A DNA stretch of 64,000 bases from Sphingobacteriales bacterium (lineage in GTDB: Bacteria > Bacteroidota > Bacteroidia > Chitinophagales > CAIOSU01). Positions 42,108 through 51,843 of this stretch are shown in pieces (the stretch's first letter is position 1; every line of letters begins with the position of its first letter). The notes under the pieces were generated by a model. It was not told the DNA's origin. It searched no databases and worked only from the letters and a program-made list of their open reading frames with translations. Position numbers and translations under genes: made by a program. The stretch lies in assembly GCA_027486795.1 (NCBI GenBank), contig JAIXOI010000017.1, positions 48,245 through 112,244 on the forward strand, read 5' to 3'.

Positions 42108-43877
42108 TTAATCTTTCACGCAACGGCATGAAAGATGTAATGCACGCTCACCAGCATATCGCGCAACCGATTTATAATAGTTGCTGGTTGTAACGTAAAG
42201 CGCAAAGGTACTATCGTTTATGCTTGGTGTGGTAGTCCACCACGACGCTTGAGTGCCTATGCCTAAGTAAGCAGTTGTGTTGTAATAACCAGCAGGCTTA
42301 CCATTAAAACCCGATTCATTTGTAGCGCCAGTATTTGGGGCATCCCATCCTGATGTTTCGCGCAGTGCAGCACCAGCAACGCTGTCCGCACCATAATTAA
42401 ACAACATAACTTGCCACTCAATCTCGCTTGGCACATGCCAACCTTGTGGGCAAACACCTTTTACACCGCTAGGGTTGGCATAGCTAGGTGCGGCACCAGC
42501 CATTATTGTATTAAAGTTATACAACCTACCATAGCTGGTACAATTTGCCTCGGCTCCGTCATAGCAAAGGCTACCAGGAGCATTGTAATTTAAGTTTTCG
42601 GCCATCCAAACTTGATTGCCAATGCACACTGTTTCATACTCTTGTCCATCGCGGCTGTCCTTCAATTTACCACCACAGGTATAGCAATAAGTATCATCGC
42701 CGTAATGCTTGAAATATAAACGCGGCAGTTTCTCATATCCTCTAAGCACGGTATCGCTAAACTCAGTGGTATTGTCTGGTTTCAGATGCGCAATTTCAGT
42801 ACTGTCTACATCCATTACCAATCGCTGAATCATCCATTGCTCCATTTTTTTGGCAAACCAGTCGGTTACCGCGGTAGAACCTCCATCCTGTTTTGTATAG
42901 CCATAGTAACTTATGGGGTCAAGACTCAAAAAAGTTGTTCTGATTGGTTCTAATCCTGAACCCGTTGCAGTACCATAGCCACTATAACACATGTTGCCAA
43001 AAATGATGGTATTCGGCATTTTAGGAAGCTTTTTGATGTACTTGGTTGTAACGTAAATGTCGTAAACCAATAAGTTAGTATCGGCAGCATTTACAAATCC
43101 GCCAGAGAGGTTACCGGCCTTGATATCAAAATCGGCGTTTATCTTCAACTCGCCAGAAAGAAGCATATCAAGATAAGTTTGGCCAATTTGTTGTTTAATC
43201 AATGCCGTTAGTTCAGCCTCATCTGTTGGAGGGTTATTTACGTCGGTACTTACCTTCAAACCTGTAATAACACTTTCCGGTTTGCCATGAGCATCAATAA
43301 TTACCCACCCATAATTAGCAAAATTTGCCATACTCGCTGGCGTACAAAACTCATCGGCGAGCACAGTTACATCCAATTGCTTGCTCGATGAGCCAATTAA
43401 CGAAGCTACGCTGGCCAATTCGCCAGGTGCATAAAACTCATTTGCTGCAGGTGCGTATATCAACACTTTATCGTTGGGTATGGCATTGGTACAGCTATTT
43501 CCGCTTGATTTGAACAATCTCAGTTCGTTGCCCGAACTGGCACCGCCTCCTCGAAAAATGCTATAGCCATTATCATCAACAGGATTGAGATTAAAACTCA
43601 CCTGTAACCCACCGTTCAACACCACATCAATATAAAGACTATCAAAAGTGTTTACGGATGCTACTCCATCTTGCCCTAGAAGCCAATCGGCGGTCAACAT
43701 GAGGGCTTGCTGTGGCGTATAATTGTTGCTAATTGCCAACTCGTAAAACTTTCCATGTGTTTGCTGCAAAACTTCCGTAGCTTGAAACACAGAACTCGCT
43801 TTAGTATCACCATCTTCTTTTTTACAAGCAGTAATCAATAACATGGTTAGCAACACCAATAATAGCGATATACGCAT
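42108..43877 (-). CDS. Lipoprotein: probable clan CD (caspase/gingipain-like) peptidase domain plus FISUMP domain
   Basis: The lipobox LLITAC puts the lipidated residue at Cys18. Residues about 135-400 show alternating hydrophobic strands, ending in WVIIDAHGKPE (His197) and NTIIFGNMCYSGYG (Cys297). This spacing and context match the His-Gly and strand-Cys dyad of clan CD cysteine peptidases (caspase, gingipain, clostripain folds). Residues about 404-589 are a Fibrobacter-type paralogous (FISUMP) domain: VCIGNQVWMAENLNY, GVCPQGWHVPSEIEWQ, SGFNGKPAGYY and ALHLSCRCVKD. The FISUMP call is firm; the peptidase call is inference from the dyad. The gene is monocistronic. Confidence 0.75.
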   Translation of the reverse strand: MRISLLLVLLTMLLITACKKEDGDTKASSVFQATEVLQQTHGKFYELAISNNYTPQQALMLTADWLLGQDGVASVNTFDSLYIDVVLNGGLQVSFNLNPVDDNGYSIFRGGGASSGNELRLFKSSGNSCTNAIPNDKVLIYAPAANEFYAPGELASVASLIGSSSKQLDVTVLADEFCTPASMANFANYGWVIIDAHGKPESVITGLKVSTDVNNPPTDEAELTALIKQQIGQTYLDMLLSGELKINADFDIKAGNLSGGFVNAADTNLLVYDIYVTTKYIKKLPKMPNTIIFGNMCYSGYGTATGSGLEPIRTTFLSLDPISYYGYTKQDGGSTAVTDWFAKKMEQWMIQRLVMDVDSTEIAHLKPDNTTEFSDTVLRGYEKLPRLYFKHYGDDTYCYTCGGKLKDSRDGQEYETVCIGNQVWMAENLNYNAPGSLCYDGAEANCTSYGRLYNFNTIMAGAAPSYANPSGVKGVCPQGWHVPSEIEWQVMLFNYGADSVAGAALRETSGWDAPNTGATNESGFNGKPAGYYNTTAYLGIGTQASWWTTTPSINDSTFALYVTTSNYYKSVARYAGERALHLSCRCVKD

Positions 43878-44005
43878 AGCAGATATTTTTATAAATTTAA
43901 TAACCTGCTACCATTTTTTAACCATTGGATATCATCTATTTTTCAACAGCCCAAGAACGTTGCCTTAAAACGTAAGCTAACAAGGAGTTGTAGCCCATTA
44001 TTAAG

Positions 44006-44425
44006 TTATTGTATGGAGGTTGATTTAGTAACGCCCATGATTTTGACCAGAAGCAAACCCAACAGCATCAGCAACAGACCAATACTCCCGAATATGTAAT
44101 GCAAAGTGCCTATCCCTTGTATCATGAGTACTTGAGTTAATATCCAACCGAACAAAATAGAACCCTGCGCAATAATAAACCAAGCATAGTGCCTTGCCTC
44201 AACAATAAGGCACACAAATACTATTAGGCTAAGTACGCCATTAACAGAAAACAAAATAATACCGGGTATCAAAAAATCGCTGAACGGCGAGAATTGAAGC
44301 ACGCTTAGCGGCAATTTCAATCCACTTCCATCGGGATACAAAACGAGGCTTCCGCCGCCATAAAGGGCACCAATACCGTTAATCAATAAGAGCACCCCCG
44401 CTAACCACCTGATGAGCTTTTTCAT
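44006..44425 (-). CDS. Small four-helix membrane protein
   Basis: The 139-residue product contains four hydrophobic segments (LAGVLLLINGIGALYGG, FLIPGIILFSVNGVLSLIVF, WFIIAQGSILFGWILTQVLM, IFGSIGLLLMLLGLLLV). There are no catalytic residues. It is an inner-membrane protein of unknown role, with no operon partner. Confidence 0.7.
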   Translation of the reverse strand: MKKLIRWLAGVLLLINGIGALYGGGSLVLYPDGSGLKLPLSVLQFSPFSDFLIPGIILFSVNGVLSLIVFVCLIVEARHYAWFIIAQGSILFGWILTQVLMIQGIGTLHYIFGSIGLLLMLLGLLLVKIMGVTKSTSIQ

Positions 44426-44513
44426 GCCTCAAAATAGGTAATGATTTTTTTGCGGAGGATGATTAGAATCAATAGGAGATTCAAATAAAAATCATTGACC
44501 AACAATAGTTTCC

Positions 44514-47500
44514 TTAATTCAGCTTATACTTCAGTGCTGGGTGGTTATCCAAAAAATCTACCACTGCATTGTCTAGGTTTATTTTATACTTGCCCGAGCT
44601 GGCCTCTAGCACGCTTTTGTTGTTTACGTCGGTGGTGTCGTAAATATTTATATCGAGGCGCATATTGCCCGGGTAGTTTTTACAAATTTGCTCTAGCTCG
44701 TTTACCAGCTTATCATCAAGGTCACTTAAGGCTATACGCAAAGTAAGGCTCTTTGCCATTTTGTCGCGCAAGTCGCTCAATAGCTCAATGGTGCGTATTT
44801 TAAACTCCCATTGATCTTGGCTGTGGCGGCGCAACTGGTAACTGCCCCGTATAAATATCATGTGCCCAGCCGATAAGTAGTTGCTGAATTTGATATAATC
44901 TTCGCCAAAAAGCACAAACTCGTAGCTGCCATCAAAGTCTTCCACCGTAAACGAGCCAAACTTATTGCCTGTTTTGGTTAACCGATGCGATGCACCGGTA
45001 ATGATGCCACCCAACGCCAACTCGCGGTTTTTATGATTTTCAATTTCGCTGATGGGGCAATTCACAAAATTGCGCATCTCTAGTTTATAAGTATCCAAAG
45101 GGTGGCCACTTAAATAAATACCTGTATGGTCTTTCTCTTGGTTCAATTCTTCAATAAGGCCCCACGGCTCAACCGTTGGTATGGCTGGCTCTTCAACTGC
45201 TCCCTCAGAGGCCACATCGCCAAAGAGTGATAGACTAGAGCTTTCTTGGTCGCGCTGGTAACTGTTACCAAACTTTACAACCTTCTCAAGAACCGTCATA
45301 TTGTCGGCCGGAATATGAAAAAAATAAGTACTACGGGTATAACCAAACGAATCGAATCCACCAGAATAAGCTAAACTTTCAAACGCTTTTTTGTTTACCG
45401 AACGCAGGTTGGCGCGTTTCGCCAAATCAAAAATGCTATTAAATGGCCCGTTCTTTTCACGCTCCAGCACCAACTCTTCTACCGCTGCCGAACCAACTCC
45501 TTTAACGGCAGACAGGGCAAAACGAATCTCGCCTTTTTTGTTTACTGCAAATTTCACATTACTCTCGTTTACATCTGGCCCCAGCACTTTCACCTTCATG
45601 CGGCTGCACTCAGAAAGGAAGAACTCTACCTTTTTAATATCGCCCATGTTGTGCGTAAGCACCGCCGCCATATATTCGGCAGGATAATTGGCCTTAAGGT
45701 ATGCCGTTTGGAAAGCCACCACCGAGTATGCCGCCGAGTGAGAACGGTTGAAACCATAGCTCGCAAACTTAGCCATAATGGCAAAAGTCTCTTTCGCGTT
45801 CTTGGGGTCCACTCCTTTTTCAATGCCGCCTGCCACAAACTCCTCCTCCATTTTGGCCATGGCATTTATGTCTTTTTTACCCATGGCGCGGCGCAGCAAA
45901 TCGGCTTTGCCAAGGCTAAAGCCCGCAATAATTTGGGCCGTTTGCATAATCTGCTCTTGGTATACCATAATACCGTAGGTAGGCTTCAGGATACCCTCCA
46001 GCCACTCGTGCGGATATTCTACTACCTCCCTACCCTGCTTGCGGTCAATAAAATTGGGTATGTAATCCATTGGGCCTGGGCGATACAAGGCGTTCATGGC
46101 TATCAAATCTTCAATGGTAGTAGGCTTAAGCTGTCGCAGGTACTGTCTCATCCCATCGCTCTCAAACTGAAACGTACCAACCGTTTCTCCGTTCTGATAC
46201 AACTCAAAAGTTTTGGGGTCATCCAGCGGAATGGCATCAATATCAATATCAATTCCATGAGCCGCCTTCACGTTGGCCATGGCATCGCGAATAATGGAGA
46301 GGGTCTTCAGCCCCAGAAAGTCCATTTTCAACATGCCCGCATCTTCAATCACTTTGCCATCGAACTGGGTAACCAAAAGCGGCGAATCTTTGGCAGTGCA
46401 AACGGGTATGTAGTTGGTAATGTCCTCAGGGGCAATAATTACACCCGCTGCATGAATACCGCGCTGCCGCACTGAGCCTTCCAATATTTTGGCAAGCTTC
46501 AAAACCTTACTAGCCTCGCTATCGGTTTTCAAAATCTCCTTCAGCTCCGCACTATCTTCATAAGCCTGTGCCAGCGTAATACCCAATACTTCAGGTATCA
46601 TTTTAGTTAGCTTATCCGTTTCGGCCAACGGATATTGCATAACACGGCCCACATCTTTTATAGAGCTTTTGGCGGCCATGGTGCCGTAGGTAATAATTTG
46701 GGCCACTTGGTTTTGGCCGTACTTATCAACTACATAATCAATAACCTTTTGGCGGTTGTCATCGTCAAAGTCAATATCAATATCGGGCATGCTTACCCGT
46801 TCTGGATTCAAGAAACGTTCGAAAAGCAGGTTGTACTTTATTGGGTCGATGTTAGTTATACCCGTACAAAACGCAACCAGCGAGCCCGCAGCCGAACCAC
46901 GGCCTGGCCCAACAGCCACGCCCATTTTTCGGGCAGCGGCAATAAAATCTTGTACAATGAGAAAGTACCCAGCGAAGCCCATGTCTTTCATCACTTTCAA
47001 CTCAAACTCCAAGCGCTCTACCACCTCACTTGGCAAAGCATCGCCAAAGCGTTTGCGCGCGCCTAGAAAGCTTACGTGCTTCAGGTAGTCGTCCATGTTC
47101 AAAAACTCCTTGGGCAAGGTAAAGTTGGGCAGCAGTATATCGCGCTTTAGCTTTGGGGTATCTATCTTATCAAAAATCTCGATGGTATTCTCCATCGCCT
47201 CCGGAATGTCCTTGTATAATTGGTACATTTCGTCTTTGGTTTTGAAATAGAACTCATCATTTTCAAAACCAAACCGCTCGCCTTTTGCATCACCCTTTGG
47301 GGTACTTTGAAAAGCGCCAGTATTGATGCAAAGCAAAATATCGTGTGCTTCGGCGTCACTTTTATCTACGTAATGCGAGTCGTTAGTAGCAATGAGCTTT
47401 ACGTTATGTTTTTTGCTCAAGCCAATCAAAAACTCGTTTACCCCATCTTGGTCGATGCCTTTCAGACCGTGCCGTTGTATTTCTATGTAATAGTCTTCTT

Positions 47501-48005
47501 TAAACAAATCAAGATGCTCCAAAAACACTTTCTCTGCAGCGTCTGGCCCTTCCTCAAGCCAAGTGCGCGGCACCATAGCGGCCACGCAGCAAGTGCTGGC
47601 TATTAGGCCCTCGCTATATTGCTTTAACAGTTCCATGTCAATCCGCGGGAAGTTGCCCCACATACCTTCGGTAAAACCAAGCGAACATAATTTGGAAAGG
47701 TTCTTGTACCCCTGAGCATTTTTTGCCAATAGCAATTGATGGTAGCGCTTATCGCGGGTACCTTTTTCGAAAGTTTTTTGGTGCCTATCTTCTACTATAT
47801 AAAACTCGCATCCCAAAATAGGTTTTATACCGTTTTTAAGTGCCGATAGATAAAACTTAAATGCCCCGAACATATTGCCGTGGTCGGTAATGGCAATACC
47901 CGGCTGGCCATCGGCTTTGGCCTTCTTCATCATACGGTCAATATCCGCTGCACCGTCTAAAAGCGAATACTGGGTATGGCAATGTAGATGGCAAAACTCG
48001 GGCAT
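44514..48005 (-). CDS. dnaE: DNA polymerase III alpha subunit
   Basis: The replicative polymerase begins with a PHP domain (FCHLHCHTQYSLLDGAADI). The palm carries the catalytic acidic cluster in PDIDIDFDDDNRQKVIDYV, preceded by GVAVGPGRGSAAGSLVAFC. The fingers region (RQRGIHAAGVIIAP, ALYRPGPMDYIPNFIDRKQG) and a C-terminal OB fold (LALGGIITGASHRLTKTG) follow. At 1,163 residues it is the DnaE (not PolC) type, lacking an internal exonuclease. Confidence 0.97.
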   Translation of the reverse strand: MPEFCHLHCHTQYSLLDGAADIDRMMKKAKADGQPGIAITDHGNMFGAFKFYLSALKNGIKPILGCEFYIVEDRHQKTFEKGTRDKRYHQLLLAKNAQGYKNLSKLCSLGFTEGMWGNFPRIDMELLKQYSEGLIASTCCVAAMVPRTWLEEGPDAAEKVFLEHLDLFKEDYYIEIQRHGLKGIDQDGVNEFLIGLSKKHNVKLIATNDSHYVDKSDAEAHDILLCINTGAFQSTPKGDAKGERFGFENDEFYFKTKDEMYQLYKDIPEAMENTIEIFDKIDTPKLKRDILLPNFTLPKEFLNMDDYLKHVSFLGARKRFGDALPSEVVERLEFELKVMKDMGFAGYFLIVQDFIAAARKMGVAVGPGRGSAAGSLVAFCTGITNIDPIKYNLLFERFLNPERVSMPDIDIDFDDDNRQKVIDYVVDKYGQNQVAQIITYGTMAAKSSIKDVGRVMQYPLAETDKLTKMIPEVLGITLAQAYEDSAELKEILKTDSEASKVLKLAKILEGSVRQRGIHAAGVIIAPEDITNYIPVCTAKDSPLLVTQFDGKVIEDAGMLKMDFLGLKTLSIIRDAMANVKAAHGIDIDIDAIPLDDPKTFELYQNGETVGTFQFESDGMRQYLRQLKPTTIEDLIAMNALYRPGPMDYIPNFIDRKQGREVVEYPHEWLEGILKPTYGIMVYQEQIMQTAQIIAGFSLGKADLLRRAMGKKDINAMAKMEEEFVAGGIEKGVDPKNAKETFAIMAKFASYGFNRSHSAAYSVVAFQTAYLKANYPAEYMAAVLTHNMGDIKKVEFFLSECSRMKVKVLGPDVNESNVKFAVNKKGEIRFALSAVKGVGSAAVEELVLEREKNGPFNSIFDLAKRANLRSVNKKAFESLAYSGGFDSFGYTRSTYFFHIPADNMTVLEKVVKFGNSYQRDQESSSLSLFGDVASEGAVEEPAIPTVEPWGLIEELNQEKDHTGIYLSGHPLDTYKLEMRNFVNCPISEIENHKNRELALGGIITGASHRLTKTGNKFGSFTVEDFDGSYEFVLFGEDYIKFSNYLSAGHMIFIRGSYQLRRHSQDQWEFKIRTIELLSDLRDKMAKSLTLRIALSDLDDKLVNELEQICKNYPGNMRLDINIYDTTDVNNKSVLEASSGKYKINLDNAVVDFLDNHPALKYKLN

Positions 48006-48143
48006 AGCGGTACGTTTGGGGGAGTGCTGAAAAGCAGGGGTATTACACTAACAAATATACCGAAATGAGGTTCCAACTGAAAGGGGCAGATAGAAAAGTT
48101 ATTGACTTGTTATCCACCAACTTCTCGGCTTCTAATAATTGGC

Positions 48144-49613
48144 TTAAACCTTTTCTGGTTTGTTGAGCCCGTCAAGCATATCCAAAATCAATTCGTCCAA
48201 ATCACCTTTGTTGGGCAGGGCACCCATCATGCCGTACATGGCAGCGGTGCGTTTCGGCGGTCCGTCACCGCCACCCATTTTGGCCAAAAAGTTAGTGAAC
48301 TTGGTCATTTTCTCTTCACTCAGCACTTTACCGGCAGTCTTAACTAAACCAACGGTAAATTGGCTCTGCAGGTTATGCAGACTAAATTTCCTACCCACGG
48401 CTACAGCCTCTTGCAAATCGAGGATAAACTGATCGATGGCCTTTACATTACCCCACGATATGGTAAGGTGCAAACTGTCGGGGTTTTGTTGCCGATCTAT
48501 ATGGTATCCTTTGGCACTCAATTCATCCCCGATATTAAAAATGGGCAACTTATCAGAGCCTATAGCCACCACGCACATGTGCGGGTTGCCAATAATATGG
48601 ATACCCTCAATAGCTTCTACGGCCTTGCGTACCTTTAGGGTAGCATCCATTACATCTTTAGCTAAGCGCACATAGCCTTCGGCGCCCAAGAAATTAAGTA
48701 CCGCCCAAGCAGCGGCAATGGCGCCACCAGGGCGCGTACCGGCCACTGCTGGAGAAGCGTATATACCACCCGTCCAGCCGGTATATACAAAATACTGGTG
48801 TTTGCGCATTTCGCTGTTTTTGTACAGCACGCACGAACCTCCTTTGGCACTATAGCCGTATTTGTGCAAATCCATGCTCATGGATACGACACCCGCCACG
48901 CGGTAATCAAATTTCGGGATTGTATAGCCCAAGCGCTCCACCCAAGGAAGTATGTAGCCGCCCACACAGGCATCCACGTGCATCCAAAGGTTGTTTTTAA
49001 GGGCCAAAGCAGCCAACTCTTCAATCGGGTCGACAACCCCATGGGGGTATGCCGGTGCCGAGCCAACTATCATTATTGTGTTGGAATTGATGGCCGCCTC
49101 GGTAGCCTTTACATCGGCGCGCAAATCGTCGGGGTTAACTGGCACGTGCACTACTTTGATGCCAAAATAGTAAGCTGCCTTATCAAAGGCAGGGTGCACG
49201 CTTATGGGCACCACCATTTCGGGTGCCGTAATGCTGGGTTTAGTGGCTTTGGCCCATGAGTGAGCTGCTTTTACGGCACAAAGAATACTCTCGGTTCCGC
49301 CAGAAGTCATATTGCCCACCACATCATCATCGCCATGCATTAAATCTATGGTAAACGAAACCACCTCATTTTCGAATTTCCGCAAACTCGGGAAGGCAGT
49401 TGGGTTCAATCCGTTTTCGTACCGGTATGCGTCATAAGCGTTTCGGGTTACTTCGCTCACCTCTTCGCCAGCATAAAACACCAAACTAAAGGTTTTGCCA
49501 TCCTTCCATGAGGCATCGCGTTCGCCAGCTTCGCGAAGGGCCGTATTTAATGTTTCGGCATCGCGGCCATGTTCAGGAAATCTATATCGGGGGCGGATGT
49601 CTTTTTTAGCCAT
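48144..49613 (-). CDS. PLP-dependent lyase of the sphingosine-1-phosphate lyase / group II decarboxylase family
   Basis: The PLP Schiff-base lysine is Lys251 in SMSMDLHKYGYSAKGGS, with NMTSGGTESILCAVKAA and WMHVDACVGGYILP as cofactor blocks. GTRPGGAIAAAWAVLNFLG and SGGTESI match sphingosine-1-phosphate lyase more closely than glutamate decarboxylase. Such enzymes split phosphorylated long-chain bases into phosphoethanolamine and a fatty aldehyde. Many Bacteroidota make sphingolipids, so a breakdown enzyme is plausible. There is no membrane helix, so it is probably soluble. The substrate is inferred from family resemblance. Confidence 0.8.
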   Translation of the reverse strand: MAKKDIRPRYRFPEHGRDAETLNTALREAGERDASWKDGKTFSLVFYAGEEVSEVTRNAYDAYRYENGLNPTAFPSLRKFENEVVSFTIDLMHGDDDVVGNMTSGGTESILCAVKAAHSWAKATKPSITAPEMVVPISVHPAFDKAAYYFGIKVVHVPVNPDDLRADVKATEAAINSNTIMIVGSAPAYPHGVVDPIEELAALALKNNLWMHVDACVGGYILPWVERLGYTIPKFDYRVAGVVSMSMDLHKYGYSAKGGSCVLYKNSEMRKHQYFVYTGWTGGIYASPAVAGTRPGGAIAAAWAVLNFLGAEGYVRLAKDVMDATLKVRKAVEAIEGIHIIGNPHMCVVAIGSDKLPIFNIGDELSAKGYHIDRQQNPDSLHLTISWGNVKAIDQFILDLQEAVAVGRKFSLHNLQSQFTVGLVKTAGKVLSEEKMTKFTNFLAKMGGGDGPPKRTAAMYGMMGALPNKGDLDELILDMLDGLNKPEKV

Positions 49614-49616
49614 GAC

Positions 49617-49736
49617 AAGGATTCAAAATTGAAAATTCAAAATTTAAAATTACGCTAGTGCTAATGTACCAAGGATTTTTTAAAGTGCAGTCTAGCTTAG
49701 CACTCACTACTTGATACTTGATACTATCAAACAAAA
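49617..49736. repeat. Two word-repeat tracts (ATTCAAAATT and TACTTGATACT words)
   Basis: At 49617-49655 the word AATTCAAAATT/AAAATTTAAA is repeated with small changes. At 49699-49736 CACTACTTGATACTTGATACT appears, the same word family as the valS upstream element. The second tract runs into the end of the dipeptidase gene. Confidence 0.55.
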
Positions 49737-51178
49737 AACTTCTCGTAAAATTTCATGGCATTGCCACTGAAAACTTTATCTACGAGTTCTTCTGGCGTAT
49801 AACCGTACCAAAACTCTTGGTGAAATTTGTGTTTGTGCAAGTAAGATACCAAATCGTTGCGCAAAAGCGGCATTTTAGCTGAAGTATCGTAAGGGTCAAC
49901 GTGCGTAATAGTACCATCGTAATCGGTACCGATTGAAACTACATCCCAACCGCTTTTTGCCTCAACGGCTTTCACCACCTGGAAAATATTCATCCAAATC
50001 ATTTTGGCAAACTCTTCGCGTTGCTTCTCGGGGTCTTTTATTTGCGAAACCTTCTTTACCAACTCTATGCTGCCCAAATTTCCCTTGTCCATCATTATCC
50101 CAATCAAACCTTCCGATTCGTGGATGATACGGATTTCTTCGTTGCTCACGTTAATGCTCCATTTGTGGAAATGGCCTTTGGCGCTCTTCTTCAAATTGTC
50201 TTTTGTGCGGATGGAAGATGCTAAATCTTTATACCCGTTTACACCACCATGGCTGCAAATTACGGGTATCTTGTCGTTGGGGTTTAGGTAGTTGTAGTTG
50301 CGAATAAAGCCATAATACTCCATGCGCGAGGCAATGCTCATGTGCTTCGTATCAATAAGAATGCGCTTGCCGTTTTCGCGGCTCAACAATTCCCTGAGCA
50401 CATGTCGGCCCAGCTCGGTCAATCCTTTATCAATGCCTTTATTCTGATTAATAAGTCCGTTTAATGCACCCTTTAGGCTGGTGGCATGGCCGCCCAATTG
50501 GTTCCAGAAATGATGCGCTAGGTTTACCGTAAATGGCGGGTGCTCCCATTGCTTCACCTTACGAATATTCTCACTGAGCAAGGCCTTCATCTCATCAATC
50601 GATTTCTTTTCAGTGGCCTTTACCCCACAACCAAATGCATGGGCGCCTTCAATACTCATTATCACGGCTATGGTATTGGGCTCATGGGCTACTACTTGTT
50701 CCAGCTCTTTATAGCTATTCACTATTTTATACGCCAACTTACCGTCGGGCGACAGGCCTTGACCCTTGGCCACAAAGTCATATTCCTTTTGTAAGTCGTC
50801 AAAGTATCGGTCATCTACGTTGCGCAGGTACTTAATCCGTTTCGGGTCCATGCCGGTAATAAGCGAAATCAGTTGCTCACTGGCGTTTTTGCTTATCATT
50901 AGGCTAGGCACATCGCGGATGCGCAAAAAGCCATGCTCCATTGGGTAAAGTGATAGGTTAATTACCCTCACTTGGCCTTCACTTAGCGCATATAAGTTGC
51001 ACTGGGATTGTTTCAATACTTGGGTGCTATTTTTGCGAATCATCCTCAAAAAGCCTGTGTTGGCTTCGCTGTGGTCAATGCATTCCCAAAGGTCGCAAAT
51101 AGGTTCTGGGTGCCCAGAGTGGAAAGATTTCAGATTAGGATGGCAATGAAGATCCACCATAAACGGCTTAATACTCAT
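49727..51178 (-). CDS. Membrane dipeptidase family (M19) metallopeptidase
   Basis: The metal-binding start is FMVDLHCHPNLKS, the bridging-ligand region includes IMSIEGAHAFGCG, and PVICSHGGVNGYKDLA and VVSIGTDYDGTI correspond to the His and Asp ligand regions of renal-dipeptidase-like enzymes. Family members hydrolyse dipeptides, including D-amino-acid ones, and some beta-lactams. The protein lacks a signal peptide and is somewhat longer than typical members (483 residues), with an extra lysine-rich insert around residues 175-225. The substrate is not predictable. Confidence 0.85.
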   Translation of the reverse strand: MSIKPFMVDLHCHPNLKSFHSGHPEPICDLWECIDHSEANTGFLRMIRKNSTQVLKQSQCNLYALSEGQVRVINLSLYPMEHGFLRIRDVPSLMISKNASEQLISLITGMDPKRIKYLRNVDDRYFDDLQKEYDFVAKGQGLSPDGKLAYKIVNSYKELEQVVAHEPNTIAVIMSIEGAHAFGCGVKATEKKSIDEMKALLSENIRKVKQWEHPPFTVNLAHHFWNQLGGHATSLKGALNGLINQNKGIDKGLTELGRHVLRELLSRENGKRILIDTKHMSIASRMEYYGFIRNYNYLNPNDKIPVICSHGGVNGYKDLASSIRTKDNLKKSAKGHFHKWSINVSNEEIRIIHESEGLIGIMMDKGNLGSIELVKKVSQIKDPEKQREEFAKMIWMNIFQVVKAVEAKSGWDVVSIGTDYDGTITHVDPYDTSAKMPLLRNDLVSYLHKHKFHQEFWYGYTPEELVDKVFSGNAMKFYEKFFV

Positions 51179-51292
51179 TAAATGCAGGTTTCAGGGGTAA
51201 AGATAGCGTGTGATAACTAAACGCTAATATAAGCTAAGCGGTTGCATGCCGCAAGGGTAAAAAGGAATATACTCGGTTTGCACCCAAACGGG

Positions 51293-51354
51293 CAAAAAAA
51301 ATCCGGCGAAGGAACCACTCTTCGCCGGCATTACACAACTAACTAACCAACTAT
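51293..51354 (-). terminator. Duplicated 62-bp hairpin unit, copy 1
   Basis: CCGGCGAA pairs with TTCGCCGG; on the minus strand the hairpin is followed by eight Ts, so it acts as a minus-strand intrinsic terminator. It is 61/62 identical to the copy at 51656-51717, including the flanking AACTAACTAACCAACTAT. Confidence 0.8.
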
Positions 51355-51382
51355 TACTTAATATGCTTTTTAGGGATGATAA

Positions 51383-51476
51383 AAATGGTTGCCTCTGCTC
51401 TTCTGCCACGCTTCGGGGTATTTTTCAGCTTCGCACACATCTTTTTACCTTATTACTCACCTAGAGGCAACCATTT
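51383..51476 (-). ncRNA. Candidate structured RNA closed by a 14-bp inverted repeat
   Basis: AAATGGTTGCCTCT (51383-51396) and AGAGGCAACCATTT (51463-51476) are perfect complements enclosing 66 bases. On the minus strand the second arm is followed by a T-run and, 80 bases on, by the hairpin terminator at 51293. No long ORF is present, and I cannot match it to a known RNA family. The minus strand is preferred because the T-run and both downstream terminators point that way. Confidence 0.45.
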
Positions 51477-51655
51477 ACCAATGTGAATCAGAACTTATAA
51501 CACTGCAAGATACGATGCGGTTCAACTATAGTTTATCTTTTTCGTTAAACTGACGTAAACAGCCGATAAATGAATTATATAGTTAGTTAAGGGATTAAAC
51601 CAATATTTCGCCGCGCCATCGCTAGAAATTGCCTCTGTCTATCTTTGATTGGAGA

Positions 51656-51717
51656 CAAAAAAAATCCGGCGAAGGAACCACTCTCCGCCGGCATTACACA
51701 ACTAACTAACCAACTAT
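51656..51717 (-). terminator. Duplicated 62-bp hairpin unit, copy 2
   Basis: This copy differs from the one at 51293 by a single base in the stem. On the minus strand the change gives a G-U wobble and keeps the stem; on the plus strand it would give an A-C mismatch. With the minus-strand T-run, this supports termination of minus-strand transcripts. Confidence 0.8.
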
Positions 51718-51803
51718 ATTTATATAACGCAGGATTCAAAAAAATGTTTTAAATCTTCGTCATTTTATTTCAAACTCTAATTATTGATACAAATATACAA
51801 CGT

Positions 51804-51843
51804 AAAAAAAGCGAGGTCCAACTCTTTTCGTTGAACCTCGCTT
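51804..51843 (-). terminator. Intrinsic terminator of the SprB-repeat T9SS gene
   Basis: AGCGAGGTCCAAC (51811-51823) pairs with GTTGAACCTCGCT (51831-51843), with one wobble, followed on the minus strand by seven Ts. It lies just past the stop codon at 51886. Confidence 0.85.

Noticed and set aside
45651..46475. 274-codon antisense frame inside dnaE
   Set aside because: It lies entirely within the conserved polymerase domain and its product looks random.
51376..51486. Possible 36-codon plus-strand gene overlapping the 14-bp inverted repeat
   Set aside because: The composition is dictated by the palindrome, there is no clear ribosome site or terminator on that strand, and the pairing evidence favours a minus-strand RNA.
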